Shown here: in pieces, positions 49,069-57,379 of the stretch
Layout of the letters: the number at the start of each line of letters is the position of its first letter
Position numbering within the stretch: position 1 is the stretch's first letter
From: Streptomyces sp. NBC_01116
Lineage (GTDB): Bacteria; Actinomycetota; Actinomycetes; Streptomycetales; Streptomycetaceae
Assembly: GCF_041435495.1 (NCBI RefSeq)
Contig: NZ_CP108644.1
Coordinates: forward strand, 7,239,501-7,303,500
Direction: 5' to 3'
Length of the DNA stretch: 64,000 nt
Translations under genes and position numbers: made by a program
Notes under the pieces: model-generated
Databases searched by the model: none
Told to the model about the DNA's origin: nothing
What the model saw: the letters and a program-made list of their open reading frames with translations, nothing else

Positions 49069-49752
49069 TCAGCGGCGGATGAGCCTGCGGGCCGTGGCCG
49101 CCGCGACCGCCGACGTACGGGAGTCGACGCCCAGCTTGGCGTAGATGTGCACCAGGTGGGACTTGACCGTCGCCTGGCTCAGGAACAGCCGCTTGCTGAT
49201 CTGCAGGTTCGACAGGCCCTCCCCGACCAGCTGGAGCACCTCCAGCTCCCGCCGGGTCAGCGCCTCGGCCGGCGTCCGCATCCGGTCCATCAGCCGGTGC
49301 GCCACCGACGGCGCGAGCGCGGAGCGGCCCGCCGCCGCCGTGCGCACCGCCGCCGCCAGCTCCTGCGGCGGCGCGTCCTTGAGCAGATAGCCGCTCGCCC
49401 CCGCCTCGACCGCCGCCAGGATGTCCGCGTCGGAGTCGTAGGTGGTCAGGATCAGGACCCGGGGGCCCTCCGGTGCGGCGGTGATCGTCGCCGTCGCCTC
49501 CGAGCCGTGCATGCCCGCGCCGAACTGGAGGTCCATCAGGACCACGTCGAAGCGGCCCGCCGCGGCCAGGGCGACGGCCTCCTCGGCGGTGGCGGCCTCA
49601 CCGACGACCCGGAAGTCCCGCTCGGTGTCCAGGACCGCGCGCAGCCCCGCCCGGACGACCGGATGGTCGTCCGCCAGCAGCAGCCGGATCGTGTCACCGC
49701 TCCCGCCACCGGCCCCACTCCCGTCACCGCTCCCGCCGCCGATCCCGCTCAT
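49069..49752 (-). CDS. NarL/FixJ-family response regulator
   Basis: 227 residues. A Gly/Ser-rich N-terminal extension of about 20 residues (from a short codon repeat) precedes a receiver domain: IRLLLADDHPVVRAGL, phospho-acceptor D74 in VVLMDLQFG, T/K positions in LILTTYDSD and YLLKDAPP. A LuxR-type helix-turn-helix (LTRRELEVLQLVGEGLSNLQISKRLFLSQATVKSHLVHIYAKLGV) closes the protein. Its start overlaps the kinase stop (ATGA at 49749-49752). It probably controls the divergent ABC exporter genes at 51059-52818. Confidence 0.92.
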   Translation of the reverse strand: MSGIGGGSGDGSGAGGGSGDTIRLLLADDHPVVRAGLRAVLDTERDFRVVGEAATAEEAVALAAAGRFDVVLMDLQFGAGMHGSEATATITAAPEGPRVLILTTYDSDADILAAVEAGASGYLLKDAPPQELAAAVRTAAAGRSALAPSVAHRLMDRMRTPAEALTRRELEVLQLVGEGLSNLQISKRLFLSQATVKSHLVHIYAKLGVDSRTSAVAAATARRLIRR

Positions 49753-50948
49753 GCCGCACGCTCCGCTTCCGCGACGGGCAGCGGCAGGGTGACCGCCACC
49801 GCCGTGCCCTGTCCCGGCGCCGACTCCACGCTCAGCGCGCCGCCGAGCGACCCGGCGCGCGCCCGCATCGCCGGCAGCCCGAAGCCGCCGTCGCCGCGCT
49901 CGTGGACCGGCGCCCCCGACGGGTCGAAGCCCTGCCCGTCGTCCACGACGTCCAGCGCCACCGAGGTGTCCATGAAGCTCAGGGTGATCTCCGCGCGCCC
50001 GGCCCGCGCATGGCGCACCGTGTTGGCCAGCGCCGACTGCGCGGTCCGCAGCAGCGCCACCTCGTACGGCGTCGGCAGCTCCACCGGGGTCCCGCTCACC
50101 GCGAACCGTACGGTCAGGTCGGGTGCGGTCGTCCGGGCGCAGAGCCGCTCCAGCGCGGCGGCCAGCGAACCGTGCTCCAGGTCCGGCGGCGTCAGCGCGC
50201 GGACGAAGGACCGGGCCTCGGCGAGATTGGCCTGCGCGGCCTCGCGGGCGGCCCGCACATGCCCGGCGGCCGGCGCGTCCCCGGGCAGTGAGCGCTCGGC
50301 GGCGCGCAGCAGCAGCTGGATGCTGGACAGGCCCTGGGCCAGCGTGTCGTGGATCTCCCGGGCGAGGCGCTCGCGCTCGGCGAGGGTCCCGGCCGTGCGT
50401 TCGGCCTCGGCCAGCTCCGCGCGGGTGGCGACCAGCTCCACGATCAGCTCGCGCCGCCGCTCGCTCTCCCGGAAGAGCGCGTCGTACCCGAGGACGGTGG
50501 CGACGGCGACCGCCGCGCCGATCAGCGGCCCGATGAAGGCGCCGGGCTCGATCTCCTGCCGGTGCACGACGAAGCCGGTGATCGCGGCGCCGGCGGTGAC
50601 CACGACGGCGGGCAGCGCCCACCGCATCGGCAGGATGTGGAGCTGGAGGAAGTAGAGCGGGAAGGCCACCCACAGGGCGTCCGGCGACAGGACCAGCAGC
50701 CCGGCCCACAGGGCGCCGAGACCCGCCAGCCACACGGCCCCCGCCCGGTTTCCCGGCTGTACGGAGGGGGCGAGCGGACCCGCCGCGTACAGGGCCGCCA
50801 GCAGCACCGCCACCACCACGACCGCCGGTGCCCGCGACGCGTCCTCGCTCACCGCGCGGACCGCCACCAGGGCCAGTAGCCCGACCAGCAGGGCGTGCAG
50901 ACAGAGCCGCAGAGCTGCCGTGACGTGGGTGTGCGAACGCGAATCCAT
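49749..50948 (-). CDS. sensor histidine kinase (HisKA_3 type)
   Basis: 399 residues from ATG 50948. Five or six N-terminal membrane helices form the sensor, with no large extracellular loop; a coiled-coil linker leads to the HisKA_3 box REIHDTLAQGLSSIQ (phospho-His H200) and a HATPase domain with NTVRHARAG, DDGQGFD and GFGLPAMRARA. Cognate kinase of the response regulator it overlaps. Divergent from the ABC exporter, a layout common for antibiotic- or envelope-stress-sensing systems. Confidence 0.92.
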   Translation of the reverse strand: MDSRSHTHVTAALRLCLHALLVGLLALVAVRAVSEDASRAPAVVVVAVLLAALYAAGPLAPSVQPGNRAGAVWLAGLGALWAGLLVLSPDALWVAFPLYFLQLHILPMRWALPAVVVTAGAAITGFVVHRQEIEPGAFIGPLIGAAVAVATVLGYDALFRESERRRELIVELVATRAELAEAERTAGTLAERERLAREIHDTLAQGLSSIQLLLRAAERSLPGDAPAAGHVRAAREAAQANLAEARSFVRALTPPDLEHGSLAAALERLCARTTAPDLTVRFAVSGTPVELPTPYEVALLRTAQSALANTVRHARAGRAEITLSFMDTSVALDVVDDGQGFDPSGAPVHERGDGGFGLPAMRARAGSLGGALSVESAPGQGTAVAVTLPLPVAEAERAA

Positions 50949-51058
50949 GGTCCGTCCAGCGTAGCCGCGGCCTTCCCGGACCCGGTCAATCGAAAGGTTG
51001 ATCCCTGGCCCGTCCGCCGCGCGATGTTTTCCCGCCCGCGCCGCACGACGCTGGAGCC

Positions 51059-52141
51059 ATGTTCGTCGCATGGAGAGACCTCCGCTTCGCCAAGGGCCGG
51101 TTCGCGCTCATGGGCTCGGTCGTGGTGCTGATCACGCTGCTCGTGGGCCTGCTGTCGGGCCTGACCGCCGGCCTGGCCCGGGAGAACATCTCGGCCGTCA
51201 CCGGTCTGGACGCCGACCACCTGGCCTTCGCCGCGCCACCCGACGGGCAGGCGGAGTCGTTCACCAACTCGACCGTCCGGGAGGACGACTGGCGGACCTG
51301 GGTCGCGCGGCCCGGGGTCGAGGCCGCGCAGCCGGTCGGCATCCGGACGCTGAACGCCACCGCCGCGGGTGGGCGGAGCGCCGCCGTCTCGGCCTTCGGC
51401 GTCGAACCGGACGGCACCCTCGGGCCGGAGGGGATCGGCCCGGGTCAGGTCGTGCTCTCCGAGAAGGCGGCAGAGGAGCTCGACGCCTCGGCGGGTGACA
51501 GGATCGCGCTCGGCCGGACCGAGCGCGCGGTCGCCGCCGTCGCCACGGACGCCTCGTACAGCCACGCACCCGTCGTCTGGACCTCGCTCGACGACTGGCA
51601 GCAGATCGGCCACGACGGCGCCGGGCCCGCCGAACAGGCGACCGTGATCGCCCTGACCACCACCGGAGGCGTCGACCTCGCGGCGGGGGACGAGGCGGCG
51701 GGCACCAGCACGCTCACGCTCGACGACTCCCTCACGGCCATCGGCTCCTACCAGTCGGAGAACGGTTCGCTGCAACTGATGCGCGGCTTCCTCTTCGCCA
51801 TCTCCGCGCTCGTCATCGGTGCGTTCTTCACCGTCTGGACGATCCAGCGCAGCGGCGACGTCGCCGTGCTGAAGGCGCTCGGCGCGTCGACCCCGTACCT
51901 CCTGCGCGACGCGCTGGGGCAGGCCGTGGTGATGCTCGCCCTCGGTACGGGACTGGGCACCGCCCTGGCCGCCGGGGCCGGAGCCCTGATCGGCCGAGGA
52001 GCCGTGCCGTTCGTCCTGGACGCGGCCACCGTCCTCGTCCCGGCCGCCGTGATGATCGCCCTCGGCGCGCTCGGGGCCGCCCTGTCCATCCGGCGGATCA
52101 CCGCCGTCGACCCGCTCACCGCACTCGGGAGTGCCCGATGA
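51059..52141 (+). CDS. FtsX-like ABC transporter permease
   Basis: 360 residues: an N-terminal membrane helix (ALMGSVVVLITLLVGLLSGL), an extracytoplasmic MacB-like region (about 45-220), and three C-terminal helices with IGAFFTVWTIQRSGDVAVLKALGAS, the FtsX signature. This is a single-half permease of the DevC/MacB type, likely acting as a dimer. The stop overlaps the start of the ATPase gene (ATGA at 52138-52141). Substrate unknown; regulation by the divergent two-component system is likely. Confidence 0.88.
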   Translation: MFVAWRDLRFAKGRFALMGSVVVLITLLVGLLSGLTAGLARENISAVTGLDADHLAFAAPPDGQAESFTNSTVREDDWRTWVARPGVEAAQPVGIRTLNATAAGGRSAAVSAFGVEPDGTLGPEGIGPGQVVLSEKAAEELDASAGDRIALGRTERAVAAVATDASYSHAPVVWTSLDDWQQIGHDGAGPAEQATVIALTTTGGVDLAAGDEAAGTSTLTLDDSLTAIGSYQSENGSLQLMRGFLFAISALVIGAFFTVWTIQRSGDVAVLKALGASTPYLLRDALGQAVVMLALGTGLGTALAAGAGALIGRGAVPFVLDAATVLVPAAVMIALGALGAALSIRRITAVDPLTALGSAR

Positions 52142-52818
52142 CGCTCACCCTGACCGACGTCACCCTCACCTACCCGGACGGCGAGGGGCGGCTCACCGCT
52201 CTGGACCGGGTCTCGCTGGACGTCCCCCCGGGCACGCTCACCGCCGTCGTCGGGCCGTCCGGCTCGGGCAAGTCGAGCCTCCTCGCGGCCGCCGCCACCC
52301 TGGTCACCCCGGACTCCGGCGAGGTGGTGGTGGCCGGGACGCCGACGGGCGGCCTCGGCGGTGCCGGACGGGCGGCCCTGCGCCGGGAGCACATCGGCAT
52401 CGTCTTCCAGCAGCCCAACCTGCTGCCCTCGCTGACCGCGGCCGAACAGCTCCAGGTGATGCGCCACCTGTCCGGGGGTTCCGCCCGGGCCGCCCGCCGC
52501 CGGGCCCTGGAGCTGCTGGACGCGGTCGGTCTGGCCGACCGCGCCGGCCGGCGGCCGCACCAGCTCTCCGGCGGGCAGCGCCAGCGGATCAACATCGCGC
52601 GGGCCCTGATGAACGAGCCGGAGGTCCTGCTCGTCGACGAGCCGACCAGCGCGCTCGACCACGAGCGCGGCGCGGCCGTGCTCGACCTGCTGGTCACCCT
52701 GACCCGGGAGCGCGCCACCGCCACGGTGCTGGTCACGCACGACCTCGCGCACCTGGAGCGGATGGACCGCACGGTGACGATGGACGACGGGCGGCTGACC
52801 GTACCGGCCGGGGTCTGA
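52138..52818 (+). CDS. ABC transporter ATP-binding protein (MacB/LolD type)
   Basis: 226 residues. Walker A GPSGSGKSSLL, Q-loop FQQPNLLPSLT, signature LSGGQRQRINIARAL, Walker B VLLVDEPTSALD and switch VTHD. The LolD/MacB-type Q-loop and length fit a partner of FtsX-like permeases. Coupled to the preceding permease gene; convergent with the iclR gene. Confidence 0.92.
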   Translation: MTLTLTDVTLTYPDGEGRLTALDRVSLDVPPGTLTAVVGPSGSGKSSLLAAAATLVTPDSGEVVVAGTPTGGLGGAGRAALRREHIGIVFQQPNLLPSLTAAEQLQVMRHLSGGSARAARRRALELLDAVGLADRAGRRPHQLSGGQRQRINIARALMNEPEVLLVDEPTSALDHERGAAVLDLLVTLTRERATATVLVTHDLAHLERMDRTVTMDDGRLTVPAGV

Positions 52819-52859
52819 GCCCCGGGGCCGGAGCCGGGGCCGGAGGCTCTTCCACGGCG

Positions 52860-52887
52860 CCGGCCGGCCCGGCCCCGGGCCGGCCGG
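52860..52887. terminator. GC-only hairpin between convergent genes
   Basis: CCGGCCGGCCC-type arms (52860-52872 with 52875-52887) with almost no loop; it can pair at least 11 bp. Likely a terminator for the ABC operon and the iclR gene. Confidence 0.55.
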
Positions 52888-52914
52888 GACGGTGGGTGGC
52901 CGGATCGTGCGGGC

Positions 52915-53718
52915 TCAGCCGCCGTTCGTGCCGTTGCTCGCCAGCGCGTCGGACAGCTCTCCCGCGACCTGCTGGAGGATCGGCACGATCCGCTCCGTCG
53001 CCGCCTCCGTCACCCGCCCTGCCGGGCCCGAGATGGAGATCGCGGCCGAGGTGGGGGAGTTCGGCACGGGGACCGCGAGGCACCGCACGCCGATCTCCTG
53101 CTCGTTGTCGTCCACCGCGTACCCGGCGCGGCGCACCAGCTCCAGGGCGTCCAGGAAGCCCTCAGGGGTGGTGATCGTCTTCTCGGTGGCGGCGGGCATG
53201 CCGGTACGGGCCAGGAGCGCGCGGACCTCGTCGGCGGGGGTGTGCGCGAGGAGCGCCTTGCCCACACCGGTGGAGTGCGGCAGGACCCGTCGGCCGACCT
53301 CGGTGAACATCCGCATGGAGTGCTTGGACGGCACCTGGGCGACGTACACGATCTCGTCCCCGTCCAGCAGCGCCATGTTCGCCGTCTCGCCGGTCTCCTC
53401 CACCAGTCGGCTGAGGTAGGGGCGGGCCCAGGTGCCCAGCAGCCGGGAGGCGGACTCGCCGAGGCGGATCAGCCGGGGGCCCAGCGCGTAGCGGCGGTTG
53501 GGCTGCTGGCGCACGTATCCGCAGACGACCAGGGTGCGCATCAGCCGGTGGATGGTCGGCAGGGGCAGACCGCTGCTCGCGGACAGCTCGCTCAGTCCGA
53601 CCTCGCCCCCGGCGTCGGCCATCCGCTCCAGCAGATCGAAGGCGCGCTCAAGGGACTGCACCCCACCGCTGGAACCGGAGGGCTTGGAGTCGGCTGTGCT
53701 GGCGTGGGACGGCGGCAC
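52915..53718 (-). CDS. IclR family regulator, probable AllR of the allantoin/glyoxylate regulon
   Basis: 267 residues from GTG 53718 (AAAGGA nine bases upstream). N-terminal winged helix (GGVQSLERAFDLLERMADAGGEVGLSELSASSGLPLPTIHRLMRTLVVCGYV) and the IclR effector domain (RPYLSRLVEETGETANMALLDGDEIVYVAQV, STGVGKALLAHTP, CLAVPVPNS). It is divergent from allantoinase and has a copy of the type-A operator upstream (53884-53898), implying autoregulation. IclR proteins next to allantoinase are typically glyoxylate- or ureide-responsive repressors. I infer that it controls gcl, hyi-glxR and aceB. Confidence 0.87.
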   Translation of the reverse strand: MPPSHASTADSKPSGSSGGVQSLERAFDLLERMADAGGEVGLSELSASSGLPLPTIHRLMRTLVVCGYVRQQPNRRYALGPRLIRLGESASRLLGTWARPYLSRLVEETGETANMALLDGDEIVYVAQVPSKHSMRMFTEVGRRVLPHSTGVGKALLAHTPADEVRALLARTGMPAATEKTITTPEGFLDALELVRRAGYAVDDNEQEIGVRCLAVPVPNSPTSAAISISGPAGRVTEAATERIVPILQQVAGELSDALASNGTNGG

Positions 53719-53883
53719 GTCAACGGTCCTTTCGAAGCGGAAGGCAAGGCAGCAGCCTACCGGGCGGTTCCCGATCGGCCCACTGCTCCCCGGTCGGCGT
53801 CCGTGCCGGTCAGGGGCTGTTTTGTCCGGGTGCCGACGGTCGGTGCGGGCGGCTCGGCGCCGCCCCTCCTGGCCCATGCTACG

Positions 53884-53919
53884 TTCCGCAGTTCGAAATA
53901 TGACTTTTACTTTGTGGAA
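53884..53919 (-). promoter_or_regulatory. type-A operator pair upstream of iclR
   Basis: TTCCG-CAGTT-CGAAA (53884-53898; one mismatch to TTCCG-N5-CGGAA) and, 21 bp on, a weak TTTTA-CTTTG-TGGAA (53905-53919). Read in the direction of iclR, the weak site is again distal and the better site proximal, as at gcl and hyi. Confidence 0.6.
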
Positions 53920-53976
53920 ACCTCCAGTCGGGCGGTGGGGGTGGCCGGGCGGGTCCCCGTGGCGGAAGGTGGGGTC

Positions 53977-54033
53977 TTGACGAGGGCGATTCCCGAGTGA
54001 AGACTCCATCGAAAGCTTCAACAGTTCGTTGAA
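53977..54033 (+). promoter_or_regulatory. allB promoter region with TTCAAC-N5-GTTGAA operator
   Basis: TTGACG (53977-53982), 17 bp, AAGACT (54000-54005) is a plausible promoter; the perfect type-B palindrome TTCAAC-AGTTC-GTTGAA (54017-54033) then lies just after the expected transcription start. The 352-bp gap 53719-54070 contains this, the iclR operators and no ORF. Confidence 0.6.
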
Positions 54034-54070
54034 TTCCTGTTGTGATCATTGCTGGAGTGAAGGAGCACAG

Positions 54071-55414
54071 GTGTCCGGTCCGGACGTGAACCTGATACTG
54101 CGCTCGACGCGCGTCGTCACCCCCGAGGGCACCCGCCCGGCGGCGGTCGCCGTCGCGGGCGGGACGATCGACGCGGTCCTGCCGTACGACACCGAGACGC
54201 CCGCCGGCGCCCGGCTGGAGGACTTCGGCGACGACGTCCTGCTGCCCGGTCTGGTCGACACCCACGTCCATGTGAACGACCCCGGCCGCACCGAGTGGGA
54301 AGGCTTCTACACCGCCACCCGCGCGGCCGCCGCGGGCGGGATCACCACGCTCCTGGACATGCCCCTCAACTCGCTCCCGCCGACCACCACCGTCGAACAC
54401 CTGCGGGTCAAGCAGCAGGTGGCGGCCCCCAAGGCGCACGTCGACACCGGCTTCTGGGGCGGGGCGATCCCGTCCAACGTCAGGGACCTGCGCCCGCTGT
54501 ACGAGGCCGGGGTCTTCGGCTTCAAGTGCTTCCTGTCGCCCTCCGGCGTCGAGGAGTTCCCGGAGCTGGACCAGGAGCAGCTGGCCCGCTCCATGGCGGA
54601 GATCGCCGGATTCGGCGGGCTGCTCATCGTGCACGCCGAGGACCCGCACCACCTGGCCGAGGCCCCGCAGCGCTCCGGGCCCGCCTACGCCGACTTCCTC
54701 GCCTCCCGCCCGCGCGACGCCGAGAACACCGCGATCGAGGGGCTCATCGCCCACGCCAAGCGGCTGAACGCCCGCGTCCACGTCCTGCACCTCTCCTCCA
54801 GCGACGCCCTGCCGCTGATCGCCGCCGCCAAGCGCGAGGGCGTCCGCGTCACCGTCGAGTCCTGTCCGCACTTCCTCACCCTCACCGCCGAGGAGGTGCC
54901 GGACGGGGCCACGGAGTTCAAGTGCTGCCCGCCGATCCGCGAGGCCGCCAACCAGGACGCGCTCTGGGCCGGACTCGCCGACGGCACCATCGACTGCATC
55001 GTCAGCGACCACTCGCCGTGCACCACCGACCTGAAGACCCCCGACTTCGCCTCCGCCTGGGGCGGCATCTCCTCCCTCCAGCTCGGCCTGCCCGCCATCT
55101 GGACCGAGGCCCGCAGGCGCGGCCACTCCCTCGACGACGTCGCCCGCTGGATGTCCGCCGCCCCCGCGGCGCTGGCCGGGCTGACCCGCAAGGGAGCCAT
55201 CGAGGCCGGACGCGACGCCGACTTCGCGGTCCTCGCCCCCGACGCGACCTTCACCGTCGACCCCGCCGAGCTGTTCCACCGCAACCAGGTCACCGCCTAC
55301 GCCGGGAAGACCCTGCACGGCGTGGTCCGCTCCAGCTGGCTGCGCGGCGTCCGCATCGCCTCCGACGGCGTCCTCGCCGAGGCCGCGGGCCGCCTCCTCG
55401 AACGCGACCGCTGA
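54071..55414 (+). CDS. allB: allantoinase
   Basis: 447 residues from GTG 54071 (AAGGAG six bases upstream). Cyclic amidohydrolase that opens allantoin to allantoate. Metal ligands: HVHVN after LLPGLVDT, the carboxylated Lys in FGFKCFLSPSG, His in IVHAEDPHH and CPHFL, and the Asp in IVSDHSPC. Followed by allantoicase in what is evidently one operon. The C-terminal codons and stop (LLERDR) are duplicated twice downstream as a 36-38 bp repeat. Confidence 0.95.
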   Translation: MSGPDVNLILRSTRVVTPEGTRPAAVAVAGGTIDAVLPYDTETPAGARLEDFGDDVLLPGLVDTHVHVNDPGRTEWEGFYTATRAAAAGGITTLLDMPLNSLPPTTTVEHLRVKQQVAAPKAHVDTGFWGGAIPSNVRDLRPLYEAGVFGFKCFLSPSGVEEFPELDQEQLARSMAEIAGFGGLLIVHAEDPHHLAEAPQRSGPAYADFLASRPRDAENTAIEGLIAHAKRLNARVHVLHLSSSDALPLIAAAKREGVRVTVESCPHFLTLTAEEVPDGATEFKCCPPIREAANQDALWAGLADGTIDCIVSDHSPCTTDLKTPDFASAWGGISSLQLGLPAIWTEARRRGHSLDDVARWMSAAPAALAGLTRKGAIEAGRDADFAVLAPDATFTVDPAELFHRNQVTAYAGKTLHGVVRSSWLRGVRIASDGVLAEAAGRLLERDR

Positions 55415-55489
55415 CGAGCTCGCCGGCCGCCCTCCGAACGCGACCGCTGACCGAGCCGACCGGTCCGCTCCTCGAACGCGACCCCTGAT
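55399..55489. repeat. triplicated 3' end of allB
   Basis: CGAACGCGACCGCTGAC occurs at 55399, again at 55435, and with two changes at 55473 (spacing 36 and 38 bp). Each copy includes the last codons and the TGA of allB, so three in-line stop signals separate allB from the allantoicase gene. Confidence 0.88.
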
Positions 55490-55526
55490 TGTGACCGAAA
55501 ACCGTGACCGAAAGGACCCCCTGACC

Positions 55527-56648
55527 ATGACGGACGCCGCGATACCGCGCTTCACCGGCGACGCAAGCCCCTACGCGGGCGGCGACCCGTACGCCGACCA
55601 CCGCACCGCCGACCTCCCCTTCACCCACCTCGTCGACCTGGCCGACCGCCGTCTCGGGGCGGGTGTCATCGCCGCCAACGACGAGTTCTTCGCCGAGCGC
55701 GAGAACCTCCTCAAGCCCGGGCCCGCCGTCTTCGACCCGGAGCACTTCGGGCACAAGGGCAAGATCATGGACGGCTGGGAGACCCGCCGCCGACGCGGTG
55801 TCAGCGCGGCCGAACCGCACCCCACCGCCGACGACCACGACTGGGCCCTCGTCCGCCTCGGCGCGCCCGGCGTCATCCGGGGCATCGTCCTGGACACCGC
55901 CCACTTCCGCGGCAACTACCCGCAGGCGGTCTCCGTCGAGGCGGTCGCCCTGCCCGGCTCCCCGTCCCCCGAGGAGCTCCTCGCCCCCGACGTGAAGTGG
56001 ACGGTGCTCGTCCCCCGTACGGCGGTCGGCGGCCACGCGGCCAACGGGTTCGCCGTCGACGCCGAGCAGCGCTTCACCCACCTGCGGGTCAACCAGCACC
56101 CGGACGGCGGGATCGCCCGGCTCCGCGTGTACGGAGAGGTCGCCCCCGACCCCGCCTGGCTCGGCGCGCTCGGTACGTTCGACCTCGCCGCGCTGGAGAA
56201 CGGCGGGCAGGTCGAGGACGCCTCCGACCGCTTCTACTCCCCGGCCACCAACACCATCCAGCCGGGCCGCTCGCGGAAGATGGACGACGGCTGGGAGACC
56301 CGCCGCCGGCGCGACCAGGGCAACGACTGGATCAGCTACCGGCTCGCCGCGCAGTCCGGCATCCGGGCCGTCGAGATCGACACCGCCTACCTCAAGGGCA
56401 ACTCCGCGGGCTGGGCGAGCCTCTCGGTACGCGACGGCGAGGACGGCGACTGGACGGAGGCCCTTCCCCGGACCCGGCTCCAGCCCGACACCAACCACCG
56501 CTTCGTCCTGGACGGGACCGTCCGGGCCACGCACGTACGCGTCGACATCTACCCGGACGGCGGCATCTCCCGGCTGCGGCTGTACGGATCGCTCACCGAC
56601 GAGGGCGCCGCCGCCCTGGCGGCCCGTCACCGGGAGCTCGGCGGCTGA
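55527..56648 (+). CDS. alc: allantoicase
   Basis: 373 residues from ATG 55527; GTG codons at 55491 and 55503 are possible earlier starts within a short GTGACCGAAA repeat. Two homologous jelly-roll domains (residues about 25-185 and 205-370), each with the conserved KIMDGWETRRRR / KMDDGWETRRRR and VRVNQHPDGGIARLR / DIYPDGGISRLR motifs. Hydrolyses allantoate to ureidoglycolate and urea. No ureidoglycolate lyase is in the window; spontaneous decay or a distant gene would give glyoxylate. Operon with allB. Confidence 0.95.
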   Translation: MTDAAIPRFTGDASPYAGGDPYADHRTADLPFTHLVDLADRRLGAGVIAANDEFFAERENLLKPGPAVFDPEHFGHKGKIMDGWETRRRRGVSAAEPHPTADDHDWALVRLGAPGVIRGIVLDTAHFRGNYPQAVSVEAVALPGSPSPEELLAPDVKWTVLVPRTAVGGHAANGFAVDAEQRFTHLRVNQHPDGGIARLRVYGEVAPDPAWLGALGTFDLAALENGGQVEDASDRFYSPATNTIQPGRSRKMDDGWETRRRRDQGNDWISYRLAAQSGIRAVEIDTAYLKGNSAGWASLSVRDGEDGDWTEALPRTRLQPDTNHRFVLDGTVRATHVRVDIYPDGGISRLRLYGSLTDEGAAALAARHRELGG

Positions 56649-56810
56649 TTCCCGAACGCGCCCGAAACCCGGCGCACCGCGGTCGCAGGGGGATCGCGGT
56701 GCGCCCGGCCGGTCCCGTTACGTGAGGGTGTGTCACCCTGGTCGAGCTGCGGTGAGCAGGCCCTGAAGGCCGGGCGAGCCGCACGTTCCGAGCCTCGACC
56801 AGGAGCCCCC

Positions 56811-57134
56811 ATGATCTTCATCGCCGTCAGGTTCACCGCCCTCGACCCCGAGGAATGGCTCACCCGGCTGGACGACTTCACCGTCGCCACCCGCCGCGAG
56901 CCCGGCAACCTCTTCTTCGACTGGTCGCGCAGTGTGGAGAACCCCGACCAGTTCGTCCTGCTGGAGGCCTTCGCCGACGCGGCGGCGGGCGAGGCGCACG
57001 TGAACTCCGACCACTTCAAGGCGGCGATCGCGACGATGGCGGAGCTGGTGGCCGAGGTCCCCGAGATCATCAACGTCGAGGTGGAGGGCGCCGGCTGGTC
57101 CCGGATGGCGGAGGTCACCCCGCGCAACCGCTGA
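56811..57134 (+). CDS. ABM-domain monooxygenase (YgiN/quinol monooxygenase-like)
   Basis: 107 residues, AGGAG five bases before ATG 56811. A dimeric ferredoxin-like antibiotic biosynthesis monooxygenase domain: MIFIAVRFTALDPEEWLTRLDDFTVATRREPGNLFFDWSRS, ENPDQFVLLEAFADAAAGEAHVNSDHFKAA. Such small proteins act on quinols or heme, or as sensors. It is 162 bp after allantoicase and may be a separate unit. Stop lies 66 bp before the MITE-like element. Confidence 0.8.
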   Translation: MIFIAVRFTALDPEEWLTRLDDFTVATRREPGNLFFDWSRSVENPDQFVLLEAFADAAAGEAHVNSDHFKAAIATMAELVAEVPEIINVEVEGAGWSRMAEVTPRNR

Positions 57135-57199
57135 CCGGCACCTCCCGCCGGACCCGCCGGCACGTGCCGCTCCGCCGAACCGTTGACGGGCACGTCCCG

Positions 57200-57379
57200 C
57201 TAGGTCCTGTCGTCAAACTGCCGCCTGCCCCGCGGTGCCATGCACGCGCTCTCGCCGCACCGGGCACAGGCCCGAGTACGTCCCGTACGAGGACCCGCAC
57301 CCGGCACACCGGGAGCACGCACCTGACCCCGCAGGGCCGCCCTTTCGGGCGACGACGGCAGTTTGACGACAGGACCTAG
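57200..57379. mobile_element. MITE-like element, full-length copy (180 bp)
   Basis: Perfect 24-bp terminal inverted repeats beginning CTAGGTCCTGTCGTCAAACT. The outer CTAG at each end may be the target or a target duplication. About 130 bp of core with no ORF. It is in inverted orientation relative to the deleted copy at 22452-22532. The right end supplies the TAG stop codon of the aldo/keto reductase gene on the minus strand. No transposase in the window; the end sequence suggests trans-mobilisation by a CTAG-targeting IS (inference). Confidence 0.82.
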
